A stretch of 64,000 nt of DNA from Macrocybe gigantea (Eukaryota; Basidiomycota; Agaricomycetes; Agaricales; Callistosporiaceae): positions 186,001-250,000 of the forward strand of contig SJRY01000293.1 in NCBI GenBank assembly GCA_011319805.1, given 5' to 3'. The first letter of the stretch is position 1; each line of letters begins with the position of its first letter. The notes below the pieces were generated by a model. That model was given only the letters and a program-made list of their open reading frames with translations, was not told the origin of the DNA and searched no databases. The translations under genes were made by a program, and so were the position numbers. Below are positions 36,240 through 48,309 of this stretch, in pieces.

Positions 36240-36750
36240 TCAACGTGTCGTGCGCTGGCACTCGACGTAGGGAACTTGGAAGAGATTTTGGATTTTACGT
36301 TCTTCCGTAACGACCTGTGGTAAAAAAGGGGTCAGCAAATGAGCGGGCGTCGTGAGAACCGGTGATGAGGGAACACGGCGGCTGACAACAACCTGACGTT
36401 CGCAACCGCGAAAGACCGTGGAACGACCGCGAACGGGGTAGAGACAAGGGACCGGGATGCTCACCTCTGGACAATTACAATGCCTAGTCGTCTTGTGCTT
36501 GTGCATTGCACTCGTCTTGCACTCAAAGGAGCCGCAATCCCTCATCTCACCAGTGAAGTACCGACCATGGAAATGCTGAAGCGAGCGACTATTGTGAGCC
36601 TCGGAAACGAAAGAGAAGAACAAGCGTCGCGAGACGTACGCCGCAGCCCCTGTAGAAATCGCCAACACTGGGTGAAAGACAAGCGTCAGCACTGACGGAA
36701 CGCGCACCACAACGGTGTATGACCGAGACTCACACTTCATGGTGACACAT
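36240..36750 (-). CDS. small cysteine-rich conserved fungal protein (76 residues, four exons)
   Basis: Built from four exons: 36734-36750, 36640-36667, 36465-36575 and 36240-36315 region (75 bases to the stop), with introns of 66, 64 and 150 bases, all GT-AG and all keeping frame. The protein starts MCHHEVVGDFYRGCG, continues HFHGRYFTGEMRDCGSFEC and KTSAMHKHKTTRHCNCPE, and ends VVTEERKIQNLFQVPYVEC plus QRTTR. Cys and His residues come in a pattern C-x(11-12)-C-G-H, D-C-x(4)-C, H-C-x-C and a late C, which suggests a zinc-binding or disulfide-rich fold. No signal peptide is seen, so it is probably intracellular. I recognise it as a family common in fungi (including similar short proteins ending in EERKIQNLFQ) but know no function. 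The exons are too short to stand out as open frames. Confidence 0.75.
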
Positions 36751-38633
36751 TATGATAGAGGAACTGAGACAGAAATAAAGGTGTGTAGGAGATTAACGAC
36801 AAGCGATCGCAAGAACGAAGAGAAGACGAGCAAGAAGGATTAAGAGGAATGGAAAAGAAAAACGGAGAAGTGGATGAATTTTGGGAAAGGAGTGGAGGCT
36901 TTATATAATTGTCGGATTTGGGAAATTCATTACAGGGCTGGCCAAAACGTCAGAAACCGGCTACACGCCCGTTCATCGTGGAAACGCTTCCCGGGCCAGG
37001 TCATAGATCCATGTACCCTACCAGACATGCTCCGTACACGCGGTTCTATTGCCTGTAAAAGACACCCAAAAAAAAACTGCTGTCATTTGATTTATGTGGC
37101 CATGAAACTCGTGGCCAAGTCGCCCATGATAAATCAGCCCCGTCACGGCATCGCCTAATCTTGGATACGGAATGACTTGGAGCCTAGAAAACTCATGAAT
37201 ACTCGGCCCTCGCCGCGACGCAGCGGAAAAGTGATCAAAAAAAATGTCGGAAAGGAAACCCCGGTGACGAAATAAATCCTTCAAGAAGCGGAGAGCCGTC
37301 AATTGAGTGTCGGCCGCTCGCGAGTTCTACGCTCTTGAACGAAGAAAATAATGAGGTGACAGTGCCCAGACTGATGCAACGGTTTCTACCAGCATCGTAA
37401 GCCTGCCACCGAAAATAACCGTGCACGGCCACCGTTTCGACGAGGTATGTAATCGAATCGATATCGATTGTCCGTCGTCACGCGGCTTGCGTGCGACTCG
37501 TCCACGCGTGCACGATAAGACGTTCGTATCAGGCAACGATCCTGAACGGCCAATCGCCTTCTATTCTAATGACGGGCAAAAGGCTGTTGAGAGACGCGCC
37601 CAGCCAAGCTCATGCATTGGTCCGAGGCCAGATCTCCGCGACCTGAAACGAGGCAACCGACCGTTATTAGCGTTGGAATGATGATCGTGCCTGAATTCGA
37701 ACGATGATGACGCGCTGGCGAGTGTCTAAGGCTATGTCTGTGTGTGGACTGGATTGTGTGTCAATCAACGGCCTGCGCGCTTTAGCCATGCGCAATAGCT
37801 TCGTCGAAGCATCTTTTGCTGCTGGTTTCGATGCTACGCCATGTCCTATCCTTCTGTTGTCGTCTACCTCGCTCTCTGCGGTGCGTCGCCTCCCCCCCGT
37901 AACCTGGTCAATAAGCAAAGGAATAACTCTCGACCGAACTGACATCGCGACCGGTCTCCGACGCCCCGAGATCAGCGGATGCCATGTCTCTCAATATATA
38001 TCCCTTAGCAAAGAAAAAGAGGCGCACGTGTAGATGGACATGCACGACAGCCATTCAAGTTGGTCTACGATGTGGCCAGATGGTGAGAGGAGTATATCAA
38101 TTGAATGTCTGACAACTCCGCCCCGTAGCGTCGCTCTCAAGACTCGGTAACTTTACGAGAAAGCGACTGTATCGGTTCTTACGCGGAGGGCCATTATGAC
38201 CCCGACGGGGTGGCCTCGTTCACAAAGTCTAGGTCTCATACAGCAATACAAAGGGACTTTTACCTTTTGCTCGTTCACAGAATGCGTGACGCGGAGATGA
38301 AAAATGGAGATCATGGACAAGGCGGCTTTCATCGTCCGCAAATGACCTCCGACAGACCCCATGTCCTTTGTGGTCTGCCCAATCGAGGTGAAAGAGGCAC
38401 ATGAATTTCTAATTCGCTGCCTGATCGTCCTACTTGATCTGAGCATAAAGCGCGGTCGTTGACGTCTTCATCGGTAGAAGAGCGCGTTATTGATGCTATC
38501 GCTCCCAATCGCGGGACCCTAACCCCAAGATCACCTTGCTGTTAAAAAGCTGTTCTCCAGCCGCGTCCACTCTTTTCAAAGGACCCTGATTTTTTTCCTC
38601 CCGTGTCTTGAAGTGAACTAACAGCTCAAATTA
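36751..38633. other. gap with no recognised gene
   Basis: 1.9 kb. Short open frames occur on both strands (for example 37704-38033 plus and 37667-37945 minus) without motifs. The left end should contain the promoter of the small cysteine-rich gene, the right end that of the SET gene. Confidence 0.4.
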
Positions 38634-39964
38634 ATGAAGCGCGGATTTCTCAACAAAACCCCCAAATCACACCCCAGGACGCGGGACGCCGTCGAATCCG
38701 CCCCGAAACAGAAGATCGAAATCCCAAACGTGAATCTCGTCGAGCCTCCTGCGCCTAGCACGGGACAATTGCCCGCCAGGTCCTTCAACTTCAACATCCT
38801 CGCTCTGCCCCGCCGCCCACAGACCAACGAGCCAATGATGCTTTGTCTGCTTTACCCAGGCGCACGTGAGGCCATCCTGAACATTCCAGACTTCCCAAAG
38901 CCCTTTGTCGTGTCGTTCTTTGACGACGACGTCTTTGACATCAACGACGTTCCTGGCATGGGTGAAGGCATGTTCGCGTCGAGGACGCTGAACCCGGGCG
39001 ATCTCATACTCCAGGAACGCCCGATTTTCGCCATGCCGGTCGCACTTCCGCATGTCCAAGGCGCTGCATCTCATCCAGATGATCTCCTTCGCACCATCTT
39101 GTCGAACCTGTCCACCGTGTCTCAGAGCATGTTCTTCGGCCTCGCAAACTGCAAGGGCTCAGAGGTCTCCAAAATACGCGGCATATGCGATACGAACTTA
39201 CTCCACATCGGCAAGTTCCCCGGACCGTATCAAGGCCAGTATGGCGCGCTTTGCCTCCTCCTGTCCAAGATCAATCACAGGTACGAACATCTGCTCTCGC
39301 ACCATTGCCTGTGCAGGCTTCATTTTCGTATATCGAACCAATGTCTCTTAAATCTGATGCATGACTCTCCCCTCCATTCAGTTGCGTCCCAAACGCGGAA
39401 CACCGCTGGGATCTCGATTCTTTGACGTTCCAAGTCCGGGCCCTCCGCCGGATCGAGCGAGGCGAACAGATCTTCATTACGTACCTCAACCTCTGCACCC
39501 CGAAAAAGGACCGCCAGAGCACGCTCAGATCCAAATACTCGTTTACTTGTAGCTGTCCTTCGTGCTCTCTGCCTTCCGTGGAGTCGACCCGAAGCGACGT
39601 CCGTCGCCAATTGCTCCATGCATTAGATGCATATATTCCCGACAATCCGGCCGACGCAGACGCAGACATCATGAAATGGGCGTCCGATCCAAATCTTCCC
39701 GATGATCATGTCATAAAGCAAAGTCTCAAAGTTACCACACTCATGGAGGAAGAAGGAATTTACATCGATTCGCTGTGGCCTTTTCATTATGCTCGTCTTT
39801 GCAAAGCTTACTGTGCTCTTGGAGATCGTGAATCTGCGCGGCTGTGGGCAAGGAAGGCGGCCACCCTGATGGTTTCCTTTACAGGACAAGACAAGGGATG
39901 GAACAAAGTCGCGGAAGCTCCTGAGAACACATTGTGGTGGCGTTCCAGACAGACATCGACGTAA
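38634..39964 (+). CDS. SET-domain protein, putative lysine methyltransferase
   Basis: The ATG at 38634 opens a basic, Pro-rich stretch, then DDVFDINDVPGMGEGMFASR, whose GMGEGMFASRTLNPGDLI is the N-terminal SET motif (SAM-binding GxG). LIPERP-like ILQERPIFAMP follows. The catalytic motif NHSCVPN is split by a 100-base intron (39282-39381) between NHS and CVPNAEHRWD. GEQIFITYL gives the third motif, and CSCPSCSLP just after it looks like the post-SET cysteine cluster (C-x-C-x2-C). No MYND finger is seen between the SET halves, so it belongs with the MYND-less SET5/SMYD-like group of fungi. The C-terminal helical part (LMEEEGIYIDSLWPFHYARL, ARLWARKAATLM) is TPR-like, as in SMYD proteins. Stop at 39962-39964. 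No frame slips were found here. Substrate cannot be told. Confidence 0.87.
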
Positions 39965-40164
39965 ACCTAATTGGGCTGACAGAATTCATACAATGAAAGA
40001 GTTACTTTGTTTGGTATCCGAAGGGTGCAATGTGGCGTTTATGAACATGTATGATGTTGATCTTTTTCTCATCACTCGGTTCGTAGCGATCGTGGCAGGG
40101 CGTCGCCTCCTGCTCAGAAAAGTCATGCTGGCGTTAATGACGAAACACGAACGTTTGTTGAGCT

Positions 40165-42707
40165 TCATCGTAGGCATCTGCATTGACTCGGAATTCGTCC
40201 ATCGTGCCATTGAATGAAGTTGCCGGGGCTTTGAAACGGTTCTATTTCAGCCTCATTGTTGTTCCACGTAACACGACTCGACTTACCATACCACCACAGC
40301 GTTGTCACCCCTACGGGGAACGTGTATGTAGCCTGACATCAGAAGTTAAAGTAAGGTCGGCGGCTTTTCAGAAGTCAGCCTACCTGCATGCCGCGGAACT
40401 CTATGGTGGTCTGGACAGGAGTCGGGTTCCAACCACCGATGCTGTCGTCCCCTACCGTCCGTTAATAGCTATAGCTGTGATAAAAGTTTGAAGGGCGTAC
40501 AGTTCAGGACAACCAGCGAGTAGCGAAGCCAGTCGGTAGAAGAGGCACGTCCGGTTACGTACGCTCCAACTCTCAGCGCCCAGTTAAGCTCCCCTCCTAC
40601 AGAAACGCCAATCCTCTTGCCCCAGGGACCACCGACATCGCGAGGTACGACTGCCTTGGATGCTTGCGCCATCGCATAAACTTGCCATATTCATTGAGCG
40701 GCATTACTATGCACATTGAAAGATGATGCTTACACTCTTGGTTCACGCTGTACGTTCCATCGCTATTGACGGTAACTATCGCCCGACATCCCGGCCCACC
40801 GCAACTGCTTGTTCCCGGTAACTTCGGATTGCCTTTCCCGTCTAGGGCGATATTCCACATGAGGACGGAGTGAGCATTGTGAGTTACGGCTCCTATCTAT
40901 AGGTGAGCAACAGCACGATTATATATACACCATGAAGGCGCACCGATAAATCTGATGGAAAATCGCGATCAGACGGGAATGCAAGACTAGCATCAAACGC
41001 TACTTACAGGTTGTCCATATACCACTATCAAAATGTAAAGTTGTGACCAGCGGTAACTGGAACCCCACTTACCTTGATATCACTCCACCAATCACTTCCG
41101 AAGGTGCCACTGCATTCTGTACAGCTGTTAGTTGGTCCTGTCTTAGGGTTTTCAAATTGCTGCTAACCAGTGAAATAGATTTCCTGTATCCAGGCCTTCA
41201 GCAAGAGATCGCAAAGGACGAGATCCAGAAGCGCTTGCCTTCTTTGGATACTTCGTGTGAAAAGCATCTTGCTGGCTGACTGAACCCTACACGCTAGAGC
41301 ATTCACATTATCAGGTCGATGTCCTTATCAGGAGACCTTACAGCATAACAGTGGAATGCCACGCCATCGAAAACATCGCTAGCTTGATCAATTAATTGGA
41401 CAGGGTACGTAGCGGCATTGCTCCAGTTATGGTCGTAACCTACAGCTTTGCTCAGAGTTGCTGCCAGATTCACCGTAAGTCATACTCACCGATGAGCTTC
41501 ACGCCAGAGAAGCCGTTGCTGTTCATCAGACTTCTGAGAGCTATACCTATCTGGGCCTCGGTAGTTGGAGTGAGCTTCGCGGTCGGATAGGTCGGGTTGC
41601 TGTTTAAGGGTTCGTTTTGGATCGAAATGGCGTAGACATTGATGCCATTGGCCTTGAAACCTTGTAGACACTTCAACAGGTACGTCGCATCTGCCGAATT
41701 TGCTAGCAGTCAAGTCAGCTACAGGATCGAGAAAGTGGCTTCATACAGGCAGTTAGCAGATTAGATTTCAAGGCGCCTCCCTTCATGGTGCCGCTGTCTT
41801 TCATCCAACCAGGCTATATGGCATCCAAAACACCTGTCAGGCAAATTGGAATACCAAAGTCGATGTATGCGCACTCACAGGAGACCATGGAACGACATGT
41901 ATTCTCAAAACTGTGAATAGCGTGAGGACGTCATTGCGACATGCTTGCTCACCACTTACTATTATTGACCGATTTTATGTCTTTGAGGACGGAAAACACG
42001 TAGGAAGGGGCTTTGTTGATGTTGAAATTTTTGAAAGATGTATCCCCATTCGTGTCATCATAGCTATATGCTATTCATAGAAAGGTCTTTAAGGGCGTAA
42101 TTTCATCTCCACGAGCCGATTAGATCATACCGCTCGCGGAGAAGTCGGAGGCGCCGAGTGGGACGCGTATGTAGCTCAAGCCGGCAGCGTTCTGACCGTC
42201 TTTCGGCGAGAAGAGGTAGTTGATGAGTTGCCAGTAGTTCGTCGGATTCTTGGACTGGACGTCGGAGAACGCTCAGCACAGCGTACCACAAGGCGTAAAG
42301 GAATACAATCAGACCTTCAAGTTGTTCAGGATCAAGGCGGAAGAATCGGCTGTAGTTGTTCAATGAGACTGAATTAGCGTGTCATGGAAAGGACGGACGC
42401 ACTCAAAGAACCTCCGAAACCCCAGATGGACTGAAAGGTCGCAGTGTCGTCAACGACGATGTCCGCTTTGCCCACGACAGTTGGGTGGGTAAAGTTGATT
42501 GGTTTGGAGGGTTTGAGCGATGTGAAGAGCTTCGATCGGTCCCAAGTGGTCTGCCACTGAAAGAGAAGGACGGTTCGATATGAAAGCATAAATGAATGGG
42601 AGAAGTCTCTGCACGAATCGTATGCGACGTACGATGTCCCAAATTTGCTGAGAAGCCGCGATGTGGAGGAGAGAGAAGCCGAAGCAAGCGGCGATCCTGA
42701 TGCGCAT
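40165..42707 (-). CDS. GH30 family glycoside hydrolase (beta-1,6-glucanase type), secreted
   Basis: The start ATG at 42705-42707 gives a signal peptide (RIRIAACFGFSLLHIAAS), then QQIWDI and after an intron WQTTWDRSKLFTSLKPS. The GH30 fold landmarks are TFQSIWGFGGSL, KNPTNYWQLINYLFSPKDG, GLSYIRVPLGASDFS, HVVPWSPPGWMKDSG and MKGGALKS. The acid/base Glu is in YAISIQNEPLNSNP (about 41620), and the nucleophile in FTECSGTFGSDWWSDIK, where an intron (about 41105-41160) splits the Glu codon. After VLMWNIALDGKGNPKLPG come VGGELNWALRVGAYVTGR and DWLRYSLVVLN, the C-terminal beta domain, then TPVQTTIEFRGMQ and YTFPVGVTTLWW. The true 3' end is uncertain: the frame after LWWYG runs to a stop at 40165, but another intron could end it elsewhere. 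Fungal GH30 enzymes often act on beta-1,6-glucan of fungal walls. Confidence 0.87.
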
Positions 42708-43367
42708 TGTTCTGTGCCCCGGTCTGTATCGCTGTGGATAACTGTGCGGTTTAATCTGTTGGAAGTGGGGATAGGTCAGGCGCAATAAGGTCGTGGACGC
42801 CTGTTATGTATGCAACATGCATATCAGCCTGGAAACGGCTCTCATGTTTATAACAGAACAACAAATGCAATAGATGATGCGTTGTTGATATCAGTGAATG
42901 GCAATCTGCCAAAACGCCCGTATCATCGTAAAAAGGTCAGCCTCTGATGCAGAGCTTCGATGAAGCTGAGAGAATATGCGCAGAGTAGTTGGAACGGCTT
43001 CGCCCAAGTATCACACATTCACATGATCGGACGCCGCGGCCACATGAAGTGTTGTCAGATGCTGCACGTCATTGGTGAGCAAATGTATGAATATTTAAAG
43101 AACATTCATATGCACAATACCTAGGCCGTACAAATGGAGAAGCCCAGTTAGCCACTTCTGCAGACTTGACAAGAAAGACGTTAGCGCTAGGCTTTTGTGA
43201 AATAGAAGCCTATGTCAGATGATGATGGATGATCACCAGCAATGGCTAGGCTGCAATTCTCACGAGGTGTGTTCTCACGGAGCCGAATGCAAAGTCCAGA
43301 CAATTAGAAGAAACAAGAAAACCAGCATTAGCAGAGAGGAAGGACAAACGGGAAGAGACAGTGCAAT
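42708..43367. other. gap between the GH30 start and beta-adaptin end
   Basis: 660 bases between two minus-strand genes. It should hold the GH30 promoter. No gene is seen. Confidence 0.4.
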
Positions 43368-46095
43368 CTAGAACAATCCAAGAAGATCATCTTCTGGCCG
43401 CGTTACCTGCTGCGTCAGTGCTGGCACGGGCTGCTGTGTGGGTATATTTCCGACTGCCGGCGTCCCCAAGCTTGGCGTCGTGGGTGTCAGCATGGAAACC
43501 GCACCTAATCCCCCAAAAGAAGCGGGTGCAGGAGTTGTCGCGGACATTCCACCTCCACCGCCTCCACCAAATATCGACACGAGGTCGTCCAAAGGATTGG
43601 TCGACGTGCCCGCGAGAAGATTGGCCCCCGCCGTCGTTTGCGAAAGAATTTCTGTAGCTGCAAGGCCGGATGGCTGACCCTCCGTGGTGGGCGCGTCGTC
43701 GAAATCGCTGGAAAAGAGGAGATTGTCAATATGGCTGGAGAAGGATCCACGTCACATGGGCGACCTACAGAAGATTTTCTGCTTGCCGGCCAGCAGCGAC
43801 GGTTTGCAATGCTCTCTGCGTAGAAAATTTGTCGTCCGCCAATCTATCGGAAAGAGCATATTCAGGGAAAATCGACAACGAAAGCATAACAGTGACACGG
43901 ACTCGGCCTTTTTCTGAACAGCATCTGCGCCGAGACGACCTCTGCCCACGAACGTCTCTTCCGGCTTGTGATATACACTCGCAAGGCTGGATATCTCTCC
44001 CAACAATTCCTCGAGCAAAGCAGGCGCCACCGTTGTACGCGGTATAGATATTGGAGGGCGGTGCGCAAGAACAACAGACTGTCAAAATAATTCACCGTAG
44101 GTTATAGCACATGTATCGAATCAGAGGAGCTCACCTTCGCGGCGCCGGGATCTGTGGACAGCAGCCGCCAGTAGATATATGCGCGATCCCGCACATCCGG
44201 CGAATCGCAGTCCTTCGTGGCTGTCTCCAGAACACGTTGAACAACGCCTTGCGCTGAATCCGGCTTCTTGAGGAACAGCTTCACAACTGCCGTCAACGTT
44301 TGCAACTGGACCTATCATCGCATTCTCATAAGATGCGTTCAAACGTTGCAATTAGTTCTACGCACTGGATATGACTCTTCTGTGAAGGAGTCGACGAATA
44401 TGCCCAGGAGTTCGTCTGCATTATCGATTTTCTCGGCGTACTCCCCAATGATCCAGATCAACGATGCCTTTGCCTCGGGTTCATCCAATTCGTCCAAATT
44501 GGCACATAATGTCGGAATGACGCCCTCGTACGTTGAAGGGTATTTGCGGAAAATGTCCTGACATGTGAACAAACTGAGAATCCGCGTCCTGACTACGATG
44601 GATCTAAACGGGTTACCTTCATCACGACAACGGCTTCTTGCACCACATAGCTCACACGTGTGGCAATTAGATCGAGCAGAACGTTGACACAACGTTCTGC
44701 GGCGGCATCGATCTTGACCGCCGTCTGACCGATTGCTTTGATGCTCTTCCGCACAAAGTCGACATCGACTTCCGACGCGTACCTGTTATGTGGGTGAGGT
44801 AAAAACGGAGCAAGTCATGTAAAATTGCAAAACTTACTCCCTCAGCTCGCTCAGCAATGCATCAACATTCTTTTCATTAGCTAGCCGCACCATAATGTCC
44901 AGCTTCTCCACTTTGACATAGAGCGGGTCGTTGTACTTGCAAAAGAACACCCGCATCTCGTTCGACAAGATGTCAGGGCGTTTTTGCAGCAGAAGATTGA
45001 TATTCCGCAAAGCCACCCATTGAACTTCCGGGGGTGAGGAAAGAAGTGTCACAAGAGGCGGAGCCATTTTGCGGATGAGCTGTTTGAAAAGGTCTTCGCG
45101 TCCCACGCCACGTATATGAATCATGATTGCCTATGACATGTAAGACCGGCATCGAACGTCGAAAAATTTCGCTACCGCACCTTTACCGCAGCCAGGACGA
45201 CACTCCCATTGATGTGTTGCAGCTGCGGCACGACCCGCTCGCAGATGTGTTCACTCTCCTTCTCATCTTGCGCATCATATCGCGCAAGGGCATTCAGCAC
45301 GGCTACGCGACCCCATTCCGAACACTCGTTGAGGGCGATTAGCAACTTGTTGAGGATAGATGGGTAATGGTAAATATGGCGGGGTCGTTCAAGGATGTCG
45401 AGGGTTGAGAAGTTGCAGAATTGTGTATGTCGGTCAATGCAGCGACTGTGTTGGCTACAACCTGGAGAGGGATATGAATGAGAAGTCCGAGGGTGTGAGC
45501 TAAACGATCATACCATGGGGTTGCTGTCGGCGATCATTTCGTGTAGCTGTTCCAAAAATCCATTATCTATCACCAAGTCGGGCTTGAGATCATACAACTT
45601 TGCGACGCAAAGGGCGGCGGTTTTGCGAACATACGGGTTCTCGTCTCGGAGACACTTTTGGAGGGGATCGCAGAGGTAGTCGATGATCTTTTCCGCACGG
45701 AGCATTCCCATGGTGCGGATAGCGAGCGCGCGGACGAGCGGATTCGGGTCGTCGCTGTCTTTGACGAAAGTGTTGACGGCGAGAATGACGAGCTCCGGCT
45801 GAGTTTTCGCGTAGTTCATGAGATAGAGATAAACGAGCTTCTTTTGCTCGAGATCGTCCGTCTGCATGTTCTTGAGAACGTCCGGGAACAGTCCGCTGAC
45901 ATCTGCAGGCGAGACGATCGGTTGTGAATGAGAAACGCATTGGGAGAGAAAGAATGTCAGCGTCATCACACCTTTGCCAATGGTCATGGATGCGATAACG
46001 CGCTTGATGGCATCTCTGCGCTTTTCTCTGTATTCGCTGTTGAGATCGACGCTGAGCTCGTAGTTTTCGCCCTTCCGGGGAGCGCGAAAGCTCAT
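43368..46095 (-). CDS. beta-adaptin, AP-1 type large subunit
   Basis: A large subunit of a clathrin adaptor complex that sorts cargo between the Golgi and endosomes. The ATG at 46093-46095 opens [40 protein letters not shown], a hallmark of beta-adaptins. HEAT-like blocks follow: [80 protein letters not shown]. Further exons give [40 protein letters not shown] sequence (about 44920) and SFTEESYPV. The hinge is Gly/Pro/Thr-rich ([18 protein letters not shown]), ending EDDLLGLF at 43368; this short acidic end may be a clathrin or adaptor box. No C-terminal ear domain is seen, consistent with many fungal AP-1 beta chains. At least seven introns. AP-1 rather than AP-2 is an inference from the N-terminus and hinge. 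Confidence 0.9.
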
Positions 46096-47063
46096 GGGTA
46101 GTGGTTAGCGGTAGGTGTTGTGGCGATCAAATTTGCTCGCTGAGCACCGATTTGTCAACACGCCTCCACAATCCATTCTATGAACCGTATGCTCAGTCTG
46201 TTAACAATACATATATCGCTGTGGAATAGATGGCGTCGACATCTCAAGCGACGAGCGACGAGGCAGCCCCTCCGAGGCCTCGCTCGGCTTTTGTGTAGGC
46301 CCCCGCGCGGTGTCAATGACCTCCTATCCGTCGAGCCTTCTGGACCACACTACTCTGATTCAAATGGCAGCCGATCTAGTCGGTTGTTGTAGGCTAGTAC
46401 ATGGCTAGACTTGTTATCTGACCGATGGCCGCAAGTAGCTTAAAAGCATCGCTAGCAAGGAATGCTCATCAACGCTAGAAGCTAAAGAACGAGCAAAGAC
46501 TTGTCGACACTTTACTCGGCCATCTCGGCAATGTAAACTGACTATCTCTCACCACCATTCTTCCTTCTCGCCAGACCACGTTGTGTGGTTCGTCGGCCCG
46601 TCAACAACGGAAGTGCTATATGACAGTTGTCAGGACAATTTCCGTCAACCAGACATCTGGCCAACAATGCGACTATCCAGAGCACAAACAAGAGCGGTAT
46701 TCTTGTTTTTCAAATAGGCTCGCAGTGTGCGATGGGCGCACGCCGAAGCGAACAACACTCATGCATACGGTCTGCAAATGCATCGACCTTGACAGGTCAC
46801 GACGTAGCATTGGGATTGATCTGGATGAAACAACGAAAGCGATGTCGATACGTGAGAGCGTGGCAGTGAGGGCAGCGAGGGGCGCTTATAACCAACCAAC
46901 AGCCATGCGTGGGACCACCTAGATCGTTCCATTCATATAATTTTTTTTACTGGGCAGGCTTTCTTCGCCTCAACCCCCTTTTTTTTTTCAAAACGTGTTC
47001 ACCGCATCCAATTCCAGGTCGTTGCCTCACTCTTTTACCTCCAGGAATCGTTGACCTCCAACC
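46096..47063. other. divergent promoter region, beta-adaptin and PalI/SUR7 genes
   Basis: 968 bases between divergent starts. The open frames at 46581-46922 lack motifs. A pyrimidine-rich stretch with T runs lies at 46940-47040, just upstream of the PalI-type start, as is common in fungal promoters. No gene called. Confidence 0.45.
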
Positions 47064-48018
47064 ATGCCTCGGGCTTTCTGCGTTCCTGCCGTCGCCTTCC
47101 TTTTCTGCGCCTTCGTCCTCAGCTTCCTGACCTCCATCTCCCTACCATATCTCTCGGCTCTCGACATTTCTCGTACTCATTTTGATACCCCGGTCCTCCA
47201 GACCACCGAACAAGGATTGAGCGAGCTTCGTGTGAGTATCTCTACACCATCGCTCAACTTTTCCATGCTGACCTCTTTTGCTCCTGAAGTTCGGCATCTG
47301 GTGAATAGCCTGATTTTCTATGGAACTCCTGTTTTAACCACTGCGCTAGGGCCCCATGCTACTATGACTTGCAGGGAGCGCGCACTTGCTTCAAAGCCGG
47401 TACGCTTCTATTCCTCCACCATTCCAATTGAGCCCCTAAACATCCACACAGGCCACGGATATGCCATCTCAGTCGCAAGGCAAGACAAAACTGCGAGTGT
47501 TATCATCGGCTCTTCCTGGACACGCGGCCTTGCCATACATCCTGTCGGTCAGTGCTTCGATGCTCTTGGTATTAATTCTTACCTGACACGCAATGGGACA
47601 GCCACCATCGTGACTTTCGCCGCCTTCCTGCTGTCTTTCTCCCAGCACTTGACTTTCATGCTTCTTGCGACCCTCACCTCTTTCCTCGCAGCACTGATCA
47701 CGCTTCTCGCCTTCGCTGTTGACATCGCCTTGTACGCTTACACTAAGCATCAGTTCGGCAAGATCCCCGGCATCCGCTCCCATACAAATACAAGCCCTGG
47801 TACGCATCATTCTTACGCTCGGCATCGAGGTTGCGCGTGACGCTGATGCGCGGCAACGATACTCAGGCTTTTGGTTGACCTTTGTCTCCCTGATTTTACT
47901 CCTTATTTCGGGATGCACTGTTTTTGTCGGCCGCCGCAAGCAGCGCGATGCCAGCGCATCATACCCGGCATTCACCAACTCCAAATCCTCTTTCTGGTCC
48001 AGATTCCGCAAAAACTAG
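47064..48018 (+). CDS. PalI/SUR7-family four-helix membrane protein
   Basis: The ATG at 47064 opens MPRAFCVPAVAFLFCAFVLS, the first transmembrane helix, followed by SISLPYLSALDISRTHFDTP. After short introns come FGIW and ARTCFKAGHGYAIS, matching the extracellular loop with the W-x-x-C of the SUR7/PalI group. Helices two to four read TIVTFAAFLLSFSQHLTFML, TSFLAALITLLAFAVDIALY and WLTFVSLILLLISGCTVFVG; the tail is RRKQRDASASYPAFTN, ending at 48018. PalI acts in the ambient-pH signalling complex, and SUR7 in eisosome membrane domains; the sequence does not tell which role applies. One G is missing at 47300-47301, at the FGIW splice. Divergent from beta-adaptin, followed on the same strand by the coiled-coil gene 290 bases on. 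Confidence 0.78.
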
Positions 48019-48309
48019 ACGCCGTGTTGCTTCCCTACGAGGTGCCTCGATGGCAACGTTCTTTCACCCCTTGCGCCACCGATGTTGTTGGATCTATATC
48101 TCTATACCTGTCCTGTTGTGCAATCTTACTTAGGTTCTCGGTTTGTTGCGTTTTTTGGTCTCTGCTAATGGCAATCGTTATCGAAATGACCAATTCTGTA
48201 CCATGGACTTGTCGTGTTCGTGAACTCGAGCGAAGAGCCTGCCAGTGGCTCATGTGACCGATCACAACGTCTTGGCCAATGCACCTCCTCTCCTTCCTGT
48301 TGCTCATCC

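Noticed and set aside
36130..36242. A hydrophobic stretch (AFVVIFIVLGFLLFVGIALY) in frame just after the TGA at 36240-36242, suggesting stop readthrough
   Set aside because: The short protein before the TGA is complete and ends as its family does; the hydrophobic run is more likely chance sequence of the 3' region.
46581..46922. 113-codon plus-strand frame upstream of the PalI/SUR7 gene
   Set aside because: It is Cys/Arg-rich with no motif and lies in a divergent promoter region.
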